Shown piece by piece: positions 1-8,163 of a stretch of 11,876 nt of DNA. This stretch comes from Comchoanobacter sp040266255. GTDB taxonomy: Bacteria; Pseudomonadota; Gammaproteobacteria; Comchoanobacterales; Comchoanobacteraceae. Below the pieces are notes generated by a model. It did no database searches, was not told the DNA's origin, and saw nothing but the letters and a program-made list of their open reading frames with translations. Each line of letters begins with the position of its first letter. Position 1 is the first letter of the stretch. The position numbers were made by a program, and so were the translations under genes. The stretch is from the NCBI GenBank assembly GCA_040266255.1, contig JBDQEV010000028.1:1-11876 (forward strand). Reading direction: 5' to 3'.

Positions 1-1
1 A

Positions 2-1285
2 TCCATTGGTGAAAACCCAAATCTACTGTGTTATGTATCAAGGAGTTTAAAAGAGGATCAAGGTTTTATGTTGGAAGTGTTGGCTGAAAATGGCGATGCA
101 CTAGAGCATGCAGCAGATGCGATGAAGGCTGATTCAGATTTTATTTACCAGGCAGTTAATAGAAACGGCTTGGTATTAAGGCATGCGTCAGAAGAGTTGC
201 AATCAAATATAGCCATTGTGCTTGCAGCAGTATCTGAAAATGGATTGGCGCTTGAGTACGCACCAGCAGAGTTTCAGTCTGATTCAGCTGCTGTGTTTGC
301 AGCGTTATCTGAAAATGGATTGGCACTACAGTATGTATCCTCAGAGTTAAGAGCAGATGAAGCTATTGTACTTTCAGCAGTTCAGCAGAATGGATGTGCA
401 TTAGAGCATGCTGCAGATGCATTAAAATTAAATCGAGAAGTTGTGTCTGCAGCAGTTATGGATAATGTAGAAGCATTACAGTATGTATCAGAAGCGTTAA
501 GAGGAGATAAGGGATTTATTCTTGAAGTGGTTGCTGAAAGTGTAGAAGCATTAGAGTATGCATCAGAAGCGTTAAGAGAAGATGAGGACTTTATTCTTGA
601 AGTAGTTGCTGAAAGTGCAGAAGCATTTGTATATGCATCAGAAGCGTTAAGAGAAGATGAGGATTTTATTATTGCAGCAGTCGAGAAGAATGCCGGCACA
701 TTAGCGTTTGCAGCAGAAGATTTTAGAACAGATCAAAGCTTTATGCTTTTAGCAGTATCTACAAGTGGATTGGCGTTAGAGCATGCATCAGAAGAGTTGC
801 AGTCAAATGAAGAAGTTGTGCGTGCAGCAGTATCTGAAAATGGATTGGCAATGCAATATGCTGCAGATGAGTTAAAAGCAAATAAAAACTTTGTGCTTTC
901 AGTTGTTGCGATTAACGGATTGTCGATAGCTGAGGTTTCACAAACCTTGCTTTCAGATCCAGAGGTTGCACTTGCAGCAGTTTCTAATAATGGGCAGGCA
1001 CTATTTTGTATAGAAGATGGATTAAAAGCAAATAAAGACATTGTTCTTGCAGCTGTTCGAGAGGATGGAAGTGCATTAGAGTTTGCATCAGAAGACTTAA
1101 AAGCAAATCCAGATATTGTCGAGGCAGCTGTTCAGCAGGATAGAGAAGCGTTACAGTATGCAACTCAAGTATTGCAAGAAGATTTAACTTTTATGTCCAG
1201 AATAAATAGTAAACGGCCATTAAGTTTATTTGATGATCAGGAAGAAGGGGGCCAGGCTTCCAAAAGGCCTAAGACAAATAAATAA
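2..1285 (+). CDS. DUF4116-type repeat protein, 3' part only
   Basis: The frame is open to the left edge, and the 22 residues before the first ATG (68) already match the repeat, so that ATG is internal and the true start lies outside the window. Fifteen full 25-residue repeats follow, with a pattern close to [VI]LxAVxENGxALEYASEELxxD, like the DUF4116 repeats found in Legionella and other host-associated bacteria, which are expected to form a helical solenoid. A 30-residue non-repeat tail follows, with acidic DDQEE and then a basic SKRPK near the end. There is no membrane segment or signal peptide in the visible part. The function is unknown; a scaffold or binding role, possibly as a secreted effector, is inference. 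It ends in TAA, and the next plus-strand gene is 385 bases away. Confidence 0.85.
   Translation, partial: SIGENPNLLCYVSRSLKEDQGFMLEVLAENGDALEHAADAMKADSDFIYQAVNRNGLVLRHASEELQSNIAIVLAAVSENGLALEYAPAEFQSDSAAVFAALSENGLALQYVSSELRADEAIVLSAVQQNGCALEHAADALKLNREVVSAAVMDNVEALQYVSEALRGDKGFILEVVAESVEALEYASEALREDEDFILEVVAESAEAFVYASEALREDEDFIIAAVEKNAGTLAFAAEDFRTDQSFMLLAVSTSGLALEHASEELQSNEEVVRAAVSENGLAMQYAADELKANKNFVLSVVAINGLSIAEVSQTLLSDPEVALAAVSNNGQALFCIEDGLKANKDIVLAAVREDGSALEFASEDLKANPDIVEAAVQQDREALQYATQVLQEDLTFMSRINSKRPLSLFDDQEEGGQASKRPKTNK
68..1192 (+). repeat. Fifteen tandem 75-bp coding repeats
   Basis: Every repeat is exactly 75 bases (25 codons), with no insertion or deletion over 1125 bases. Each ends in a motif like SEALREDEDF or ADELKANKNF. 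Most copies have diverged in sequence, but the units at 518-592 and 593-667 differ at only about 6 of 75 bases, which suggests recent duplication or conversion. An incomplete further copy precedes position 68. Confidence 0.9.
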
Positions 1286-1319
1286 ACATTAAGTTTATAT
1301 TTTCTTGATCTTCCTGGAG

Positions 1320-1347
1320 GCTAGTTGTTGTAAGGCAATCTACTAGC
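1320..1347 (+). terminator. Weak candidate terminator after the DUF4116 gene
   Basis: A 6-bp stem GCTAGT/ACTAGC has an inner TTG/CAA pairing and is followed by a T-rich but interrupted stretch (TTCTTTC). It lies 34 bases after the stop. The lack of a clean T run makes this a low-confidence call. Confidence 0.25.
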
Positions 1348-1404
1348 TTCTTTCAACCAAGAGTTTAGAGTAGCTAGTGACTGTAAGGTGTTGCCTGAGA
1401 GTTT

Positions 1405-1632
1405 TCAGGCACTTTGATTAATCATATTGATATTCTTCATAGATTTTCTTGTATAAAGAATGACTGGTGCAAATGGATTTGTCGGCTGCAAGTCTTCAGG
1501 GGTGTCCTTTATTTTTCTGCATAAATTTGGGATGATATGTTGTTCCAGTATCCTGTTTTTTTTATCGCTAGTTGCGCCAAATCGAAGAAGATAGGTGATA
1601 GATAGGCAGGATTGTAACTTTATCTGAAAAAA
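1405..1632 (-). pseudogene. Possible antisense gene remnant (75 residues)
   Basis: On the minus strand an uninterrupted frame of 75 sense codons runs to a TGA at 1405-1407. No ATG occurs until ten residues before the end, and a TGA lies directly upstream. The translation looks protein-like, for example KIKDTPEDLQPTNPFAPV, rather than the low-complexity text usual for AT-rich noncoding DNA. The stop codon sits inside one arm of the 7-bp hairpin at 1392-1411, the place where a terminator would be expected. It could be the 3' remnant of a lost gene. A chance open frame remains possible, and I do not recognise the family. Confidence 0.25.
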
Positions 1633-1663
1633 TCATTTAAGATACTATAACACTTCAAGGAGG
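1620..1663 (+). promoter_or_regulatory. Promoter-like element and strong RBS of the acyl-CoA dehydrogenase gene
   Basis: TTATCTGA at 1620-1627 is followed by TTAAGATACTATAACACTT at 1637-1655, which contains the -10-like TATAAC (1646-1651). A near copy lies before the thioredoxin gene. The ribosome binding site AAGGAGG (1657-1663) is nearly ideal, with 7 bases to the ATG, and fixes the start at 1671. No good -35 box is visible. Confidence 0.5.
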
Positions 1664-1670
1664 AGATCTT

Positions 1671-3323
1671 ATGACTTATAAAGTTCCCATAGAACATTTT
1701 AAAAAAATCGTGCAGGAAATGGCAGCAGATGTAGGAGGATTTGATCAAGCTTTGATGGAGCAGGTGATAGAGGCTGTTGCAAAATATAGCGAGACTCAGC
1801 TATTAGAGAGTAATGTTGATGAAGCCCCAGTATTTGACCCTGAGACTCAGTCAGTTAAGGTAGCAGAGGCTTATCAGAAAGCATATCAAGTGCTCTGTGA
1901 GAATGGTTATGCCTCACTGGCTTTGCCACAAGAGCATGGGGGTGGAGGTGCAAGTTGGGTATTACATCACCTGGTGTCTGAAATGCTTGCATCAGGGAAT
2001 TTGTCTTTAACCACCTGTCCAATGTTAACCAGTGGAGGGCTTGAGGCACTTATTACAAATGCTTCCAATGATTTGCTGGAGCAATACGCAAAACCTCTCA
2101 TATCAGGTCAGTATTCTGCAACCATGTGTTTGACTGAGCCTCAGTGCGGGACAGACTTAGGGTTGATTAAAACGCAAGCGGAATTAAATGATGATCATTA
2201 TGAGATTACTGGTCAGAAAATATGGATCACATTTGGTGAACATGACTTAGTCGACAATATTATTCATTTGGTATTGGCTAAAACGCCCAATGCACCAGAA
2301 GGAACAAAAGGTATTAGTATGTTTTTAGTGCCGAAGATTTTACCCGATGGTCGTAGAAATACGCTTGGCTGTATTGGTTTAGAGCGGAAGATGGGGCAAC
2401 ATGGTTCACCAACTTCAGTCATGTCTTTTGAGAAGGCAACAGGCTATTTGGTTGGTGAGGAGTGCAAAGGTATGCGAATGATGTTTCAAATGATGAACCC
2501 AGCAAGAATTGGTGTTGGAGTGCAAGCATTAGGGCTATCAGAAATTGCTTATCAAACTGCTTTAGATTTTGCAGCAAACCGTCGACAATCTAGGTCATTG
2601 AGCCCTAAGCAACAAGACAAGACTGAAACAGCAGACTTGATCTTAGTGCACCCTGATGTTTGTAGAATGCTGTTACATGTGTGTGCAACAAATAGTGCAA
2701 TGCGATGGATGGTGGCATATTGTAGCCAAGCATTAGATGAAAAGAAAAATGCGCATGTCGGGATTTTGACACCAATCATTAAAAGTTACGTCACTGAGCA
2801 AAGTGTCGCCAATATTTCTATGTCGATGCAAGCTATGGGTGGTATGGGTTATGTTGAAGATGGTGTTTGTGAAAAGTACTATCGTGATGCAAGGATTACC
2901 ATGATCTATGAGGGTACAAATGGTATTCAAGGGCTTGATTTAGTTGGTCGTAAGATTGCTAAAGATATGGGCAAGGGATTACGTGCACTGATTAAGGATC
3001 TGCAATCTATGGAAATGCGTTATGGCCAACAAAAAGTAAAGGACGAACTCTATGCAGATGTTAAATCTGCTAATCAGTATTTGATGAAACAGATATTATC
3101 ACCAGAAAATGCAGCTGCAGCTGCACCGCATTACTTAAACCTACTAGCAATTTTTATTCAATATAGCTTATTGTCGATGTATGAAGATGATAAAGAGATA
3201 GTGAATTTTTATGAACAGTATATTGTACCTGAGTCAAAATTATATTTGAGCCGCATGCAAGTTGGAGCGGATACTTTACTTCAATATAGTGTGTTTGAAA
3301 ATTTACGTCATCAAGACCACTAA
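1671..3323 (+). CDS. Acyl-CoA dehydrogenase, DmdC-like subfamily
   Basis: Predicted cytosolic FAD enzyme that oxidises an acyl-CoA to the 2,3-enoyl-CoA and passes electrons to electron-transfer flavoprotein. In order: a short N-terminal segment MTYKVPIEHF typical of the long DmdC-like subfamily; the N-terminal helical domain (about 70-150); the beta domain with MCLTEPQCGTDLG (152-164); the C-terminal helical domain with QAMGGMGYVEDG (387-398) and IYEGTNGIQ (412-420), where E414 is the expected catalytic base; and an extra C-terminal helical region to residue 550, as in the acetyl-CoA-dehydrogenase-like C-terminal family. At 550 residues it is somewhat shorter than the roughly 590-600 I expect, apparently after VHPDVCRMLL. 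The substrate is unknown: straight-chain beta-oxidation or 3-methylmercaptopropionyl-CoA are both possible. It appears monocistronic. Confidence 0.93.
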   Translation: MTYKVPIEHFKKIVQEMAADVGGFDQALMEQVIEAVAKYSETQLLESNVDEAPVFDPETQSVKVAEAYQKAYQVLCENGYASLALPQEHGGGGASWVLHHLVSEMLASGNLSLTTCPMLTSGGLEALITNASNDLLEQYAKPLISGQYSATMCLTEPQCGTDLGLIKTQAELNDDHYEITGQKIWITFGEHDLVDNIIHLVLAKTPNAPEGTKGISMFLVPKILPDGRRNTLGCIGLERKMGQHGSPTSVMSFEKATGYLVGEECKGMRMMFQMMNPARIGVGVQALGLSEIAYQTALDFAANRRQSRSLSPKQQDKTETADLILVHPDVCRMLLHVCATNSAMRWMVAYCSQALDEKKNAHVGILTPIIKSYVTEQSVANISMSMQAMGGMGYVEDGVCEKYYRDARITMIYEGTNGIQGLDLVGRKIAKDMGKGLRALIKDLQSMEMRYGQQKVKDELYADVKSANQYLMKQILSPENAAAAAPHYLNLLAIFIQYSLLSMYEDDKEIVNFYEQYIVPESKLYLSRMQVGADTLLQYSVFENLRHQDH

Positions 3324-3334
3324 GGGGCTAGTAG

Positions 3335-3369
3335 TTATCTGAGAAATTGGTTAAGATAATATAATACTT
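3335..3369 (+). promoter_or_regulatory. Promoter-like element of the thioredoxin gene
   Basis: TTATCTGA (3335-3342) is followed by TTAAGATAATATAATACTT (3351-3369), containing a consensus -10 TATAAT (3360-3365) 17 bases before the ATG. The 19-base block matches the one before the acyl-CoA dehydrogenase gene at 17 positions. With two flanking bases (AA) it forms an imperfect palindrome, TTAAG-N11-CTTAA, that could be an operator. No clear -35 box is present. Confidence 0.55.
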
Positions 3370-3382
3370 AATCGAGATATAG

Positions 3383-3718
3383 ATGCTATTTATGCGGTTG
3401 CTTTTATTGTTATCATCTTTGTGTTTTGCAGAATTAAAGCTTGTTGCCGTAACCGATCCTTATTGTCATGTATGCGAACGTTGGCATGAGGAAGTAGGGC
3501 AGCAGTATGATGTATATATGCAGTCTCATAATCTACCCGAACTAGTAGAAGTGCCACAGGATTCATATTCGAATAGAATGTGGGTCTATCACCGGATTGG
3601 ATTATTGCATGCATTGCCAACATTTATTGTTATGAATGATGATGAAGTGCTGGGTAGTTTTGAAGGGTACACAGTTGCTTCAGAATTTATCGAAGAAATA
3701 GAAAAGGTCATCAATTAA
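3383..3718 (+). CDS. Small periplasmic thioredoxin-fold protein, SoxS-like
   Basis: The 111-residue product starts with a signal peptide (MLFMRLLLLLSSLCFA; likely cleavage after A16), so it should act in the periplasm. The core begins with a beta strand and then DPYCHVCERWHEEVG, with a CxxC redox pair at C28/C31 and the CxxCxxWxxEVG arrangement I associate with SoxS-like thioredoxins. LPTFIVMNDDEVLGSFEGY supplies the cis-proline strand and the last beta hairpin. The likely role is thiol-disulfide exchange with an unknown partner; no Sox sulfur-oxidation genes are nearby, so a sulfur-oxidation role is not implied. The site before C14 does not fit a lipobox well. ATG 3383 is chosen over ATG 3392; both keep the signal peptide, and only a weak GAGA precedes the first. 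It follows the dehydrogenase by 59 bases but has its own promoter-like element. Confidence 0.8.
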   Translation: MLFMRLLLLLSSLCFAELKLVAVTDPYCHVCERWHEEVGQQYDVYMQSHNLPELVEVPQDSYSNRMWVYHRIGLLHALPTFIVMNDDEVLGSFEGYTVASEFIEEIEKVIN

Positions 3719-3753
3719 ACTGAGGCATAAAAGTATAGATATCTTGCCAGTGA

Positions 3754-3769
3754 GATAGAATAATAGAGG
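3754..3769 (+). promoter_or_regulatory. -10-like box and RBS of the 3778 gene
   Basis: GATAGAATAA (3754-3763) contains a -10-like TAGAAT, and the exact same 10-mer precedes uvrB. GAGG (3766-3769) is a good ribosome binding site 8 bases before ATG 3778. No -35 box is seen at a proper distance. Confidence 0.4.
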
Positions 3770-3777
3770 CAAGTAAA

Positions 3778-4697
<920 letters not shown>

Positions 4698-4709
4698 TTA
4701 CTTGAAAAG

Positions 4710-4738
4710 ATATTACTTGTTTTTGAATCTTTGGTCAA
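4710..4738 (-). promoter_or_regulatory. Promoter of tRNA-Asn
   Basis: On the minus strand, TTGACC (4733-4738) is followed after 17 bases by TAATAT (4710-4715), 12 bases before the tRNA 5' end. The -35 box contains the TGA stop of the upstream aminotransferase gene, so the tRNA can be transcribed independently. Confidence 0.65.
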
Positions 4739-5946
4739 GCATTAGCTTCGCTATCTTCTGGCTTCGGTCGTAGAATTGATTCAATTCTTGAGATCGCTTG
4801 TATTAATTTGTCTTCAGAAACCACAAATGTGAGTCGAAGGTGGTTTTTTAAGCCAAAAATACTACCGGGTAATACAGAGACTCCTGCTTTTTCGAGAATC
4901 TTCTCAGCCAGTTCAATATCATCTTTGAGTCCAAGCTTATGAATAATTTTTTCAACGTTAGGAAATAAATAATAAGCGCCTTGAGCAGGTATGATGTCAC
5001 ATTCATCTATCGTTTTAAGATACTCATACAAGATGTTATGGCGCTTTTTAAAGGTTGCAACTGATTGTGCAATGACTTTTTGGTTGCCATCCAATGCTTC
5101 AACTGCAGCATATTGAGAAATGCTACAAGGACAGGAAGTAGACTGCGATTGGTAAGCTTTCATTTTTTCAATTATCTCTTTTGGTCCTGCTGCGTATCCA
5201 ATTCTCCACCCGGTCATAGAGTGAGATTTGGATAAACCATTGATCACAATGGTTTGGTCCGCAAGCTTTGGGCAAACATTAAGGATGTTATAGAAAGGAT
5301 TTTCTCCCCAATAGACCTGCTCGTAAATATCATCGCTGATCAGAGTGATGCTTGGATGTTTAAGAAGAACTTTGGCAATCTTTTTTAATTCACTACTGGA
5401 ATAACTTTGGCCAGTTGGGTTATTAGGTGAGTTCAGAATTAACAGCTTGGTGTTTGGGGTGATGGACTCTTCTATTTGCTGTGCTGTAACTTTGAAGTTC
5501 TTTGCAATATTAGTTTCAATGATAACCGGTGTGGCACCTGATAGTTCTATATTACTCAGGTAAGAGGTCCAATATGGCGCAATTATCATTGCTTCATCAC
5601 CTTCTTCTAGTAAGCACATGATAGCATTGTGAATGGCTTGTTTTGCACCAGAACTTGCCATGACTTGGTAAGGGTTGTACTCAAGATCATTTTCTTGCAG
5701 TAGTTTTTGGCATATGGCTTGTTTGAGCATATTGTTACCATCAATGGCAGTATATTTTGTTTTTCCACTCTCAATGGCTTCTATGCCAGCTGCTTTGACA
5801 TGTAGGGGGGTATCAATATCATCAGATTCACCAAGTGCAAGTGAGATGATGTCTTGCCCAGCTTCTCTCATTCTTGCAACTTTTCCAGAAAGTGCAAAGA
5901 TTGGTGAAGGCTTCAAGGATGCTCTTCTAGCAAATTTAATGCTCAT
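4735..5946 (-). CDS. Class I PLP-dependent aminotransferase, aspartate aminotransferase type
   Basis: Predicted cytosolic enzyme moving an amino group between aspartate and 2-oxoglutarate (oxaloacetate and glutamate). With ATG 5946 it has 403 residues, normal for the bacterial type I-gamma group. Landmarks: LALGESDDIDTP (37-47), matching the family's LGEPDFDTP; KYTAIDG (64-70); the PLP-contacting NSPNNPTG (172-179); SDDIYEQVYW (204-213); the Schiff-base lysine K240 in LSKSHSMTGWRIGY; and RLTF with R371 for the substrate carboxylate. The frame opens earlier, at ATG 6000, but GGAGA 5 bases before ATG 5946 and family alignment (MSIKFARRASLKPSP) support the later start. Prephenate or another dicarboxylic substrate is also possible in this group. 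uvrB is divergent and tRNA-Asn lies downstream on the same strand. Confidence 0.92.
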   Translation of the reverse strand: MSIKFARRASLKPSPIFALSGKVARMREAGQDIISLALGESDDIDTPLHVKAAGIEAIESGKTKYTAIDGNNMLKQAICQKLLQENDLEYNPYQVMASSGAKQAIHNAIMCLLEEGDEAMIIAPYWTSYLSNIELSGATPVIIETNIAKNFKVTAQQIEESITPNTKLLILNSPNNPTGQSYSSSELKKIAKVLLKHPSITLISDDIYEQVYWGENPFYNILNVCPKLADQTIVINGLSKSHSMTGWRIGYAAGPKEIIEKMKAYQSQSTSCPCSISQYAAVEALDGNQKVIAQSVATFKKRHNILYEYLKTIDECDIIPAQGAYYLFPNVEKIIHKLGLKDDIELAEKILEKAGVSVLPGSIFGLKNHLRLTFVVSEDKLIQAISRIESILRPKPEDSEANA

Positions 5947-5998
5947 ATAGTTCTCCAAATGAACGTTGAGACTATTATTACAAATAGCACTTTCTATC

Positions 5999-6025
5999 AC
6001 TATATGAGAAACATCAAAAAGTCAA
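5999..6025 (-). promoter_or_regulatory. Candidate promoter of the aminotransferase gene
   Basis: TTGACT (6020-6025) and TATAGT (5999-6004) stand on the minus strand with a 15-base spacer, shorter than the ideal 17. The leader would be about 45 bases, with GGAGA (5952-5956) close to the ATG. Confidence 0.4.
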
Positions 6026-6120
6026 TGTATTTGGTTTTTGTCAGTACGCCCTTTCCTTATATATTTTTAATATCAGTATTTTAAAGCTGAGGATGTGACA
6101 GACTTGCTTTTTTATGGCAT

Positions 6121-6130
6121 GATAGAATAA
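6121..6130 (+). promoter_or_regulatory. -10-like box before uvrB
   Basis: GATAGAATAA contains TAGAAT (6123-6128), only 16 bases before ATG 6145. Transcription from it would start about 10 bases before the gene, leaving no room for a normal ribosome binding site, and none is seen. No -35 at 16-18 bases and no LexA-type CTGT-N8-ACAG box were found in the divergent region. Confidence 0.35.
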
Positions 6131-6144
6131 ATTTTTCAGTTGTG

Positions 6145-8106
6145 ATGACAGAGCAAGTATTTAAAATTAAATCAGAATATCAGCCTAGTGGAGGGCAGCC
6201 TAAAGCCATAAAGCAATTGCTAGAAGGGCTAAAAAAATACGATCAACAAACACTATTGGGTGTTACTGGTTCAGGTAAAACATTCACAATTGCTCAGGTG
6301 ATTCAAGAGTCAAATCGACCGGCTTTGATATTGGCGCCAAATAAAACATTGGCAACGCAACTGTATACGGAGATGAAGGCTTTTTTCCCAGATAACCATG
6401 TATCTTGTTTCATATCATACTATGACTATTATCAACCCGAGGCTTATGTGCCGGGCACAGATACGTTTATTGAAAAAGATGCAACTATCAATGAGCAAAT
6501 TGAGCAGATGCGCTTAGCTGCTACAAACTCAATGTTACAACATAGAGATACAATTATCGTAGCAAGTGTATCAGCAATATATGGTCTTGGAGATCCTGGG
6601 TCTTATCAGTCTATGTCGTTAGAGCTTAAAGTGGGGGAATGCATTGATCAAGGAGACTTGGTCAAACGATTAGCAGCAATGCAATATCGTCGGCACCAAC
6701 TATCTTTTGAGCGCGGTCTGTATCGTGTTCGAGGTGATGTGATTGATATATTTCCCTCAGAGAGTGAGTCTCTTGCAGTCAGGCTTGAGATGTTTGATGA
6801 TGAAATTGAGTCAATAGAGTGGTTCGACCCATTGACTGGGCATATTGAGTCTAAAGTGTCTGAGGTTACGATTTACCCTAAAAGTCACTATGTTAGTAAA
6901 AAAGAGCACTTGCCGAATGTGATTGCAGCAATTAAGAATGATTTGACTAAGAGGCTTGCACAGCTAAAAGTTGAGGACAAGCTGCTTGAATCACAGCGTT
7001 TATCACAAAGAACGCTTCATGATATTGAAATGTTTCAAGAGCTGGGTTTTTGTCAGGGAGTAGAAAATTATTCTAGGTATCTTTCTGGTCGCCAAGAGGG
7101 TATGCCACCTCCAACATTATTGGATTATCTTCCTCCAGATACATTGCTTGTTCTAGATGAATCACATGTAATGTTACCTCAAATTAGTGGCATGTATCAT
7201 GGGGATCGCTCTCGAAAGCAAACACTAGTTGATTATGGTTTTCGTCTACCATCTGCTTTAGATAATAGGCCCCTTCGTTTCGAGGAATTCGAAGGCTTGT
7301 CATTTAAGACCATTTATATTTCCGCAACCCCACGACAATACGAGTTAGAACATAGTCAGCAGGTTGTTGAAATGGTTGTTCGGCCAACTGGGCTCTTAGA
7401 CCCAAAAGTAGATGTTATGCCAGCAAAAGGTCAGGTCGATCATGTTTTAGGTGAGATTAAAGAAACGATTAAGGCAGGTTCTCGAGTACTGATCACTACA
7501 TTGACCAAAAAAATGGCAGAAGACCTGTCCTCATATATTGAAGAGCAGGGTATAAGCGTGCGTTATATGCATTCGTCAATTGATACGGTTGAGAGATTTG
7601 AGATTCTCAACGCACTGAGGCGAGGAGACTGCGATGTTGTGGTCGGTATTAACTTGCTTAGAGAAGGTTTAGACTTGCCAGAAGTTTCATTAGTCGCGAT
7701 CTTAGATGCAGATAAAGAGGGGTTCTTGCGCTCAGAGTCATCATTGATTCAAACCATTGGACGTGCAGCTAGAAATTTAGAAGGCCGTGTGATCATGTAT
7801 GCAGATAAGATCACAAAATCGATGAAAAAAGCATTGGATGAAACCAATAGAAGAAGAGAGATTCAGCAGCAATTCAATCAAACACATGGCATTACACCGA
7901 AAGCTATTGTTAAAGCTGTTAGAGATACTTTTGAGAAGCAGTCGTCAAAAGAAGAACTGGAGATTGGAATCGACCCCAAAGAAGCGAAGTCTAAGATTAC
8001 TAAGCTGACAAAATTAATGCATAAAGCAGCAGAAGCTTTTGAGTTTGAACAGGCAGCAGAGTTGAGAGATCAGATTAAAAGCATCAAAGACCAACTCCTA
8101 AAATAA
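6145..8106 (+). CDS. uvrB: UvrABC excinuclease subunit B
   Basis: Damage-verification ATPase of nucleotide excision repair: it is loaded onto DNA by UvrA, inserts its beta hairpin at the lesion and recruits UvrC. With ATG 6145 it has 653 residues (E. coli 673). Seen: Walker A GVTGSGKT (39-46, K45); beta-hairpin tyrosines in SYYDYYQPEAYVPGTDTF (91-108); the Walker B-type DESH (338-341); helicase motif VI QTIGRAARN (536-544); and a C-terminal UVR helical pair around 614-650 for UvrC contact. K45, Y92-Y96 and DESH take the same numbers as in E. coli, which favours ATG 6145 over the adjacent GTG at 6142. The linker before the UVR motif is shorter than in E. coli, accounting for the length. No SOS box is seen. 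It ends in TAA. Confidence 0.98.
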   Translation: MTEQVFKIKSEYQPSGGQPKAIKQLLEGLKKYDQQTLLGVTGSGKTFTIAQVIQESNRPALILAPNKTLATQLYTEMKAFFPDNHVSCFISYYDYYQPEAYVPGTDTFIEKDATINEQIEQMRLAATNSMLQHRDTIIVASVSAIYGLGDPGSYQSMSLELKVGECIDQGDLVKRLAAMQYRRHQLSFERGLYRVRGDVIDIFPSESESLAVRLEMFDDEIESIEWFDPLTGHIESKVSEVTIYPKSHYVSKKEHLPNVIAAIKNDLTKRLAQLKVEDKLLESQRLSQRTLHDIEMFQELGFCQGVENYSRYLSGRQEGMPPPTLLDYLPPDTLLVLDESHVMLPQISGMYHGDRSRKQTLVDYGFRLPSALDNRPLRFEEFEGLSFKTIYISATPRQYELEHSQQVVEMVVRPTGLLDPKVDVMPAKGQVDHVLGEIKETIKAGSRVLITTLTKKMAEDLSSYIEEQGISVRYMHSSIDTVERFEILNALRRGDCDVVVGINLLREGLDLPEVSLVAILDADKEGFLRSESSLIQTIGRAARNLEGRVIMYADKITKSMKKALDETNRRREIQQQFNQTHGITPKAIVKAVRDTFEKQSSKEELEIGIDPKEAKSKITKLTKLMHKAAEAFEFEQAAELRDQIKSIKDQLLK

Positions 8107-8111
8107 GACAA

Positions 8112-8135
8112 CGCACCCAAATTGAGTGCGCTTTT
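8112..8135 (+). terminator. Candidate terminator after uvrB
   Basis: CGCAC/GTGCG is a 5-bp GC-rich stem, extendable by CAA/TTG across a C-A mismatch, followed by C and TTTT. It lies 5 bases after the uvrB stop. The T run is short, so efficiency is uncertain. Confidence 0.5.
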
Positions 8136-8163
8136 CAAGAGTTGCGGTACTATCCGATATCAA

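Larger units (their letters stand above)
1286..1670. other. 385-base intergenic region
   Basis: No plus-strand gene is seen. The region contains a hairpin GCTAGT/ACTAGC (1320-1347), a perfect 7-bp hairpin TGCCTGA/TCAGGCA (1392-1411), a long open antisense frame (1405-1632) and the promoter and ribosome binding site of the next gene. I recognise no riboswitch. Confidence 0.6.

Noticed and set aside
382..1041. Two antisense open frames (382-699 and 733-1041) opposite the DUF4116 repeats
   Set aside because: They mirror the 75-bp repeat periodicity and give Ser/Ala-rich repetitive text; the plus-strand repeats explain them.
68..1192. CRISPR-like or noncoding tandem repeat
   Set aside because: The 75-bp units are contiguous and coding, with no spacers and no conserved short repeat.
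1286..1670. Riboswitch or T-box upstream of the dehydrogenase
   Set aside because: Hairpins are present, but I see no known aptamer core; the perfect hairpin lies far from the start codon and lacks a T run.
5947..6000. 18-residue N-terminal extension of the aminotransferase from ATG 6000
   Set aside because: A good ribosome binding site and the family start favour ATG 5946; the candidate -10 box also overlaps the upstream ATG.
6001..6141. LexA/SOS operator controlling uvrB
   Set aside because: No CTGT-N8-ACAG-like palindrome is visible in the divergent region.
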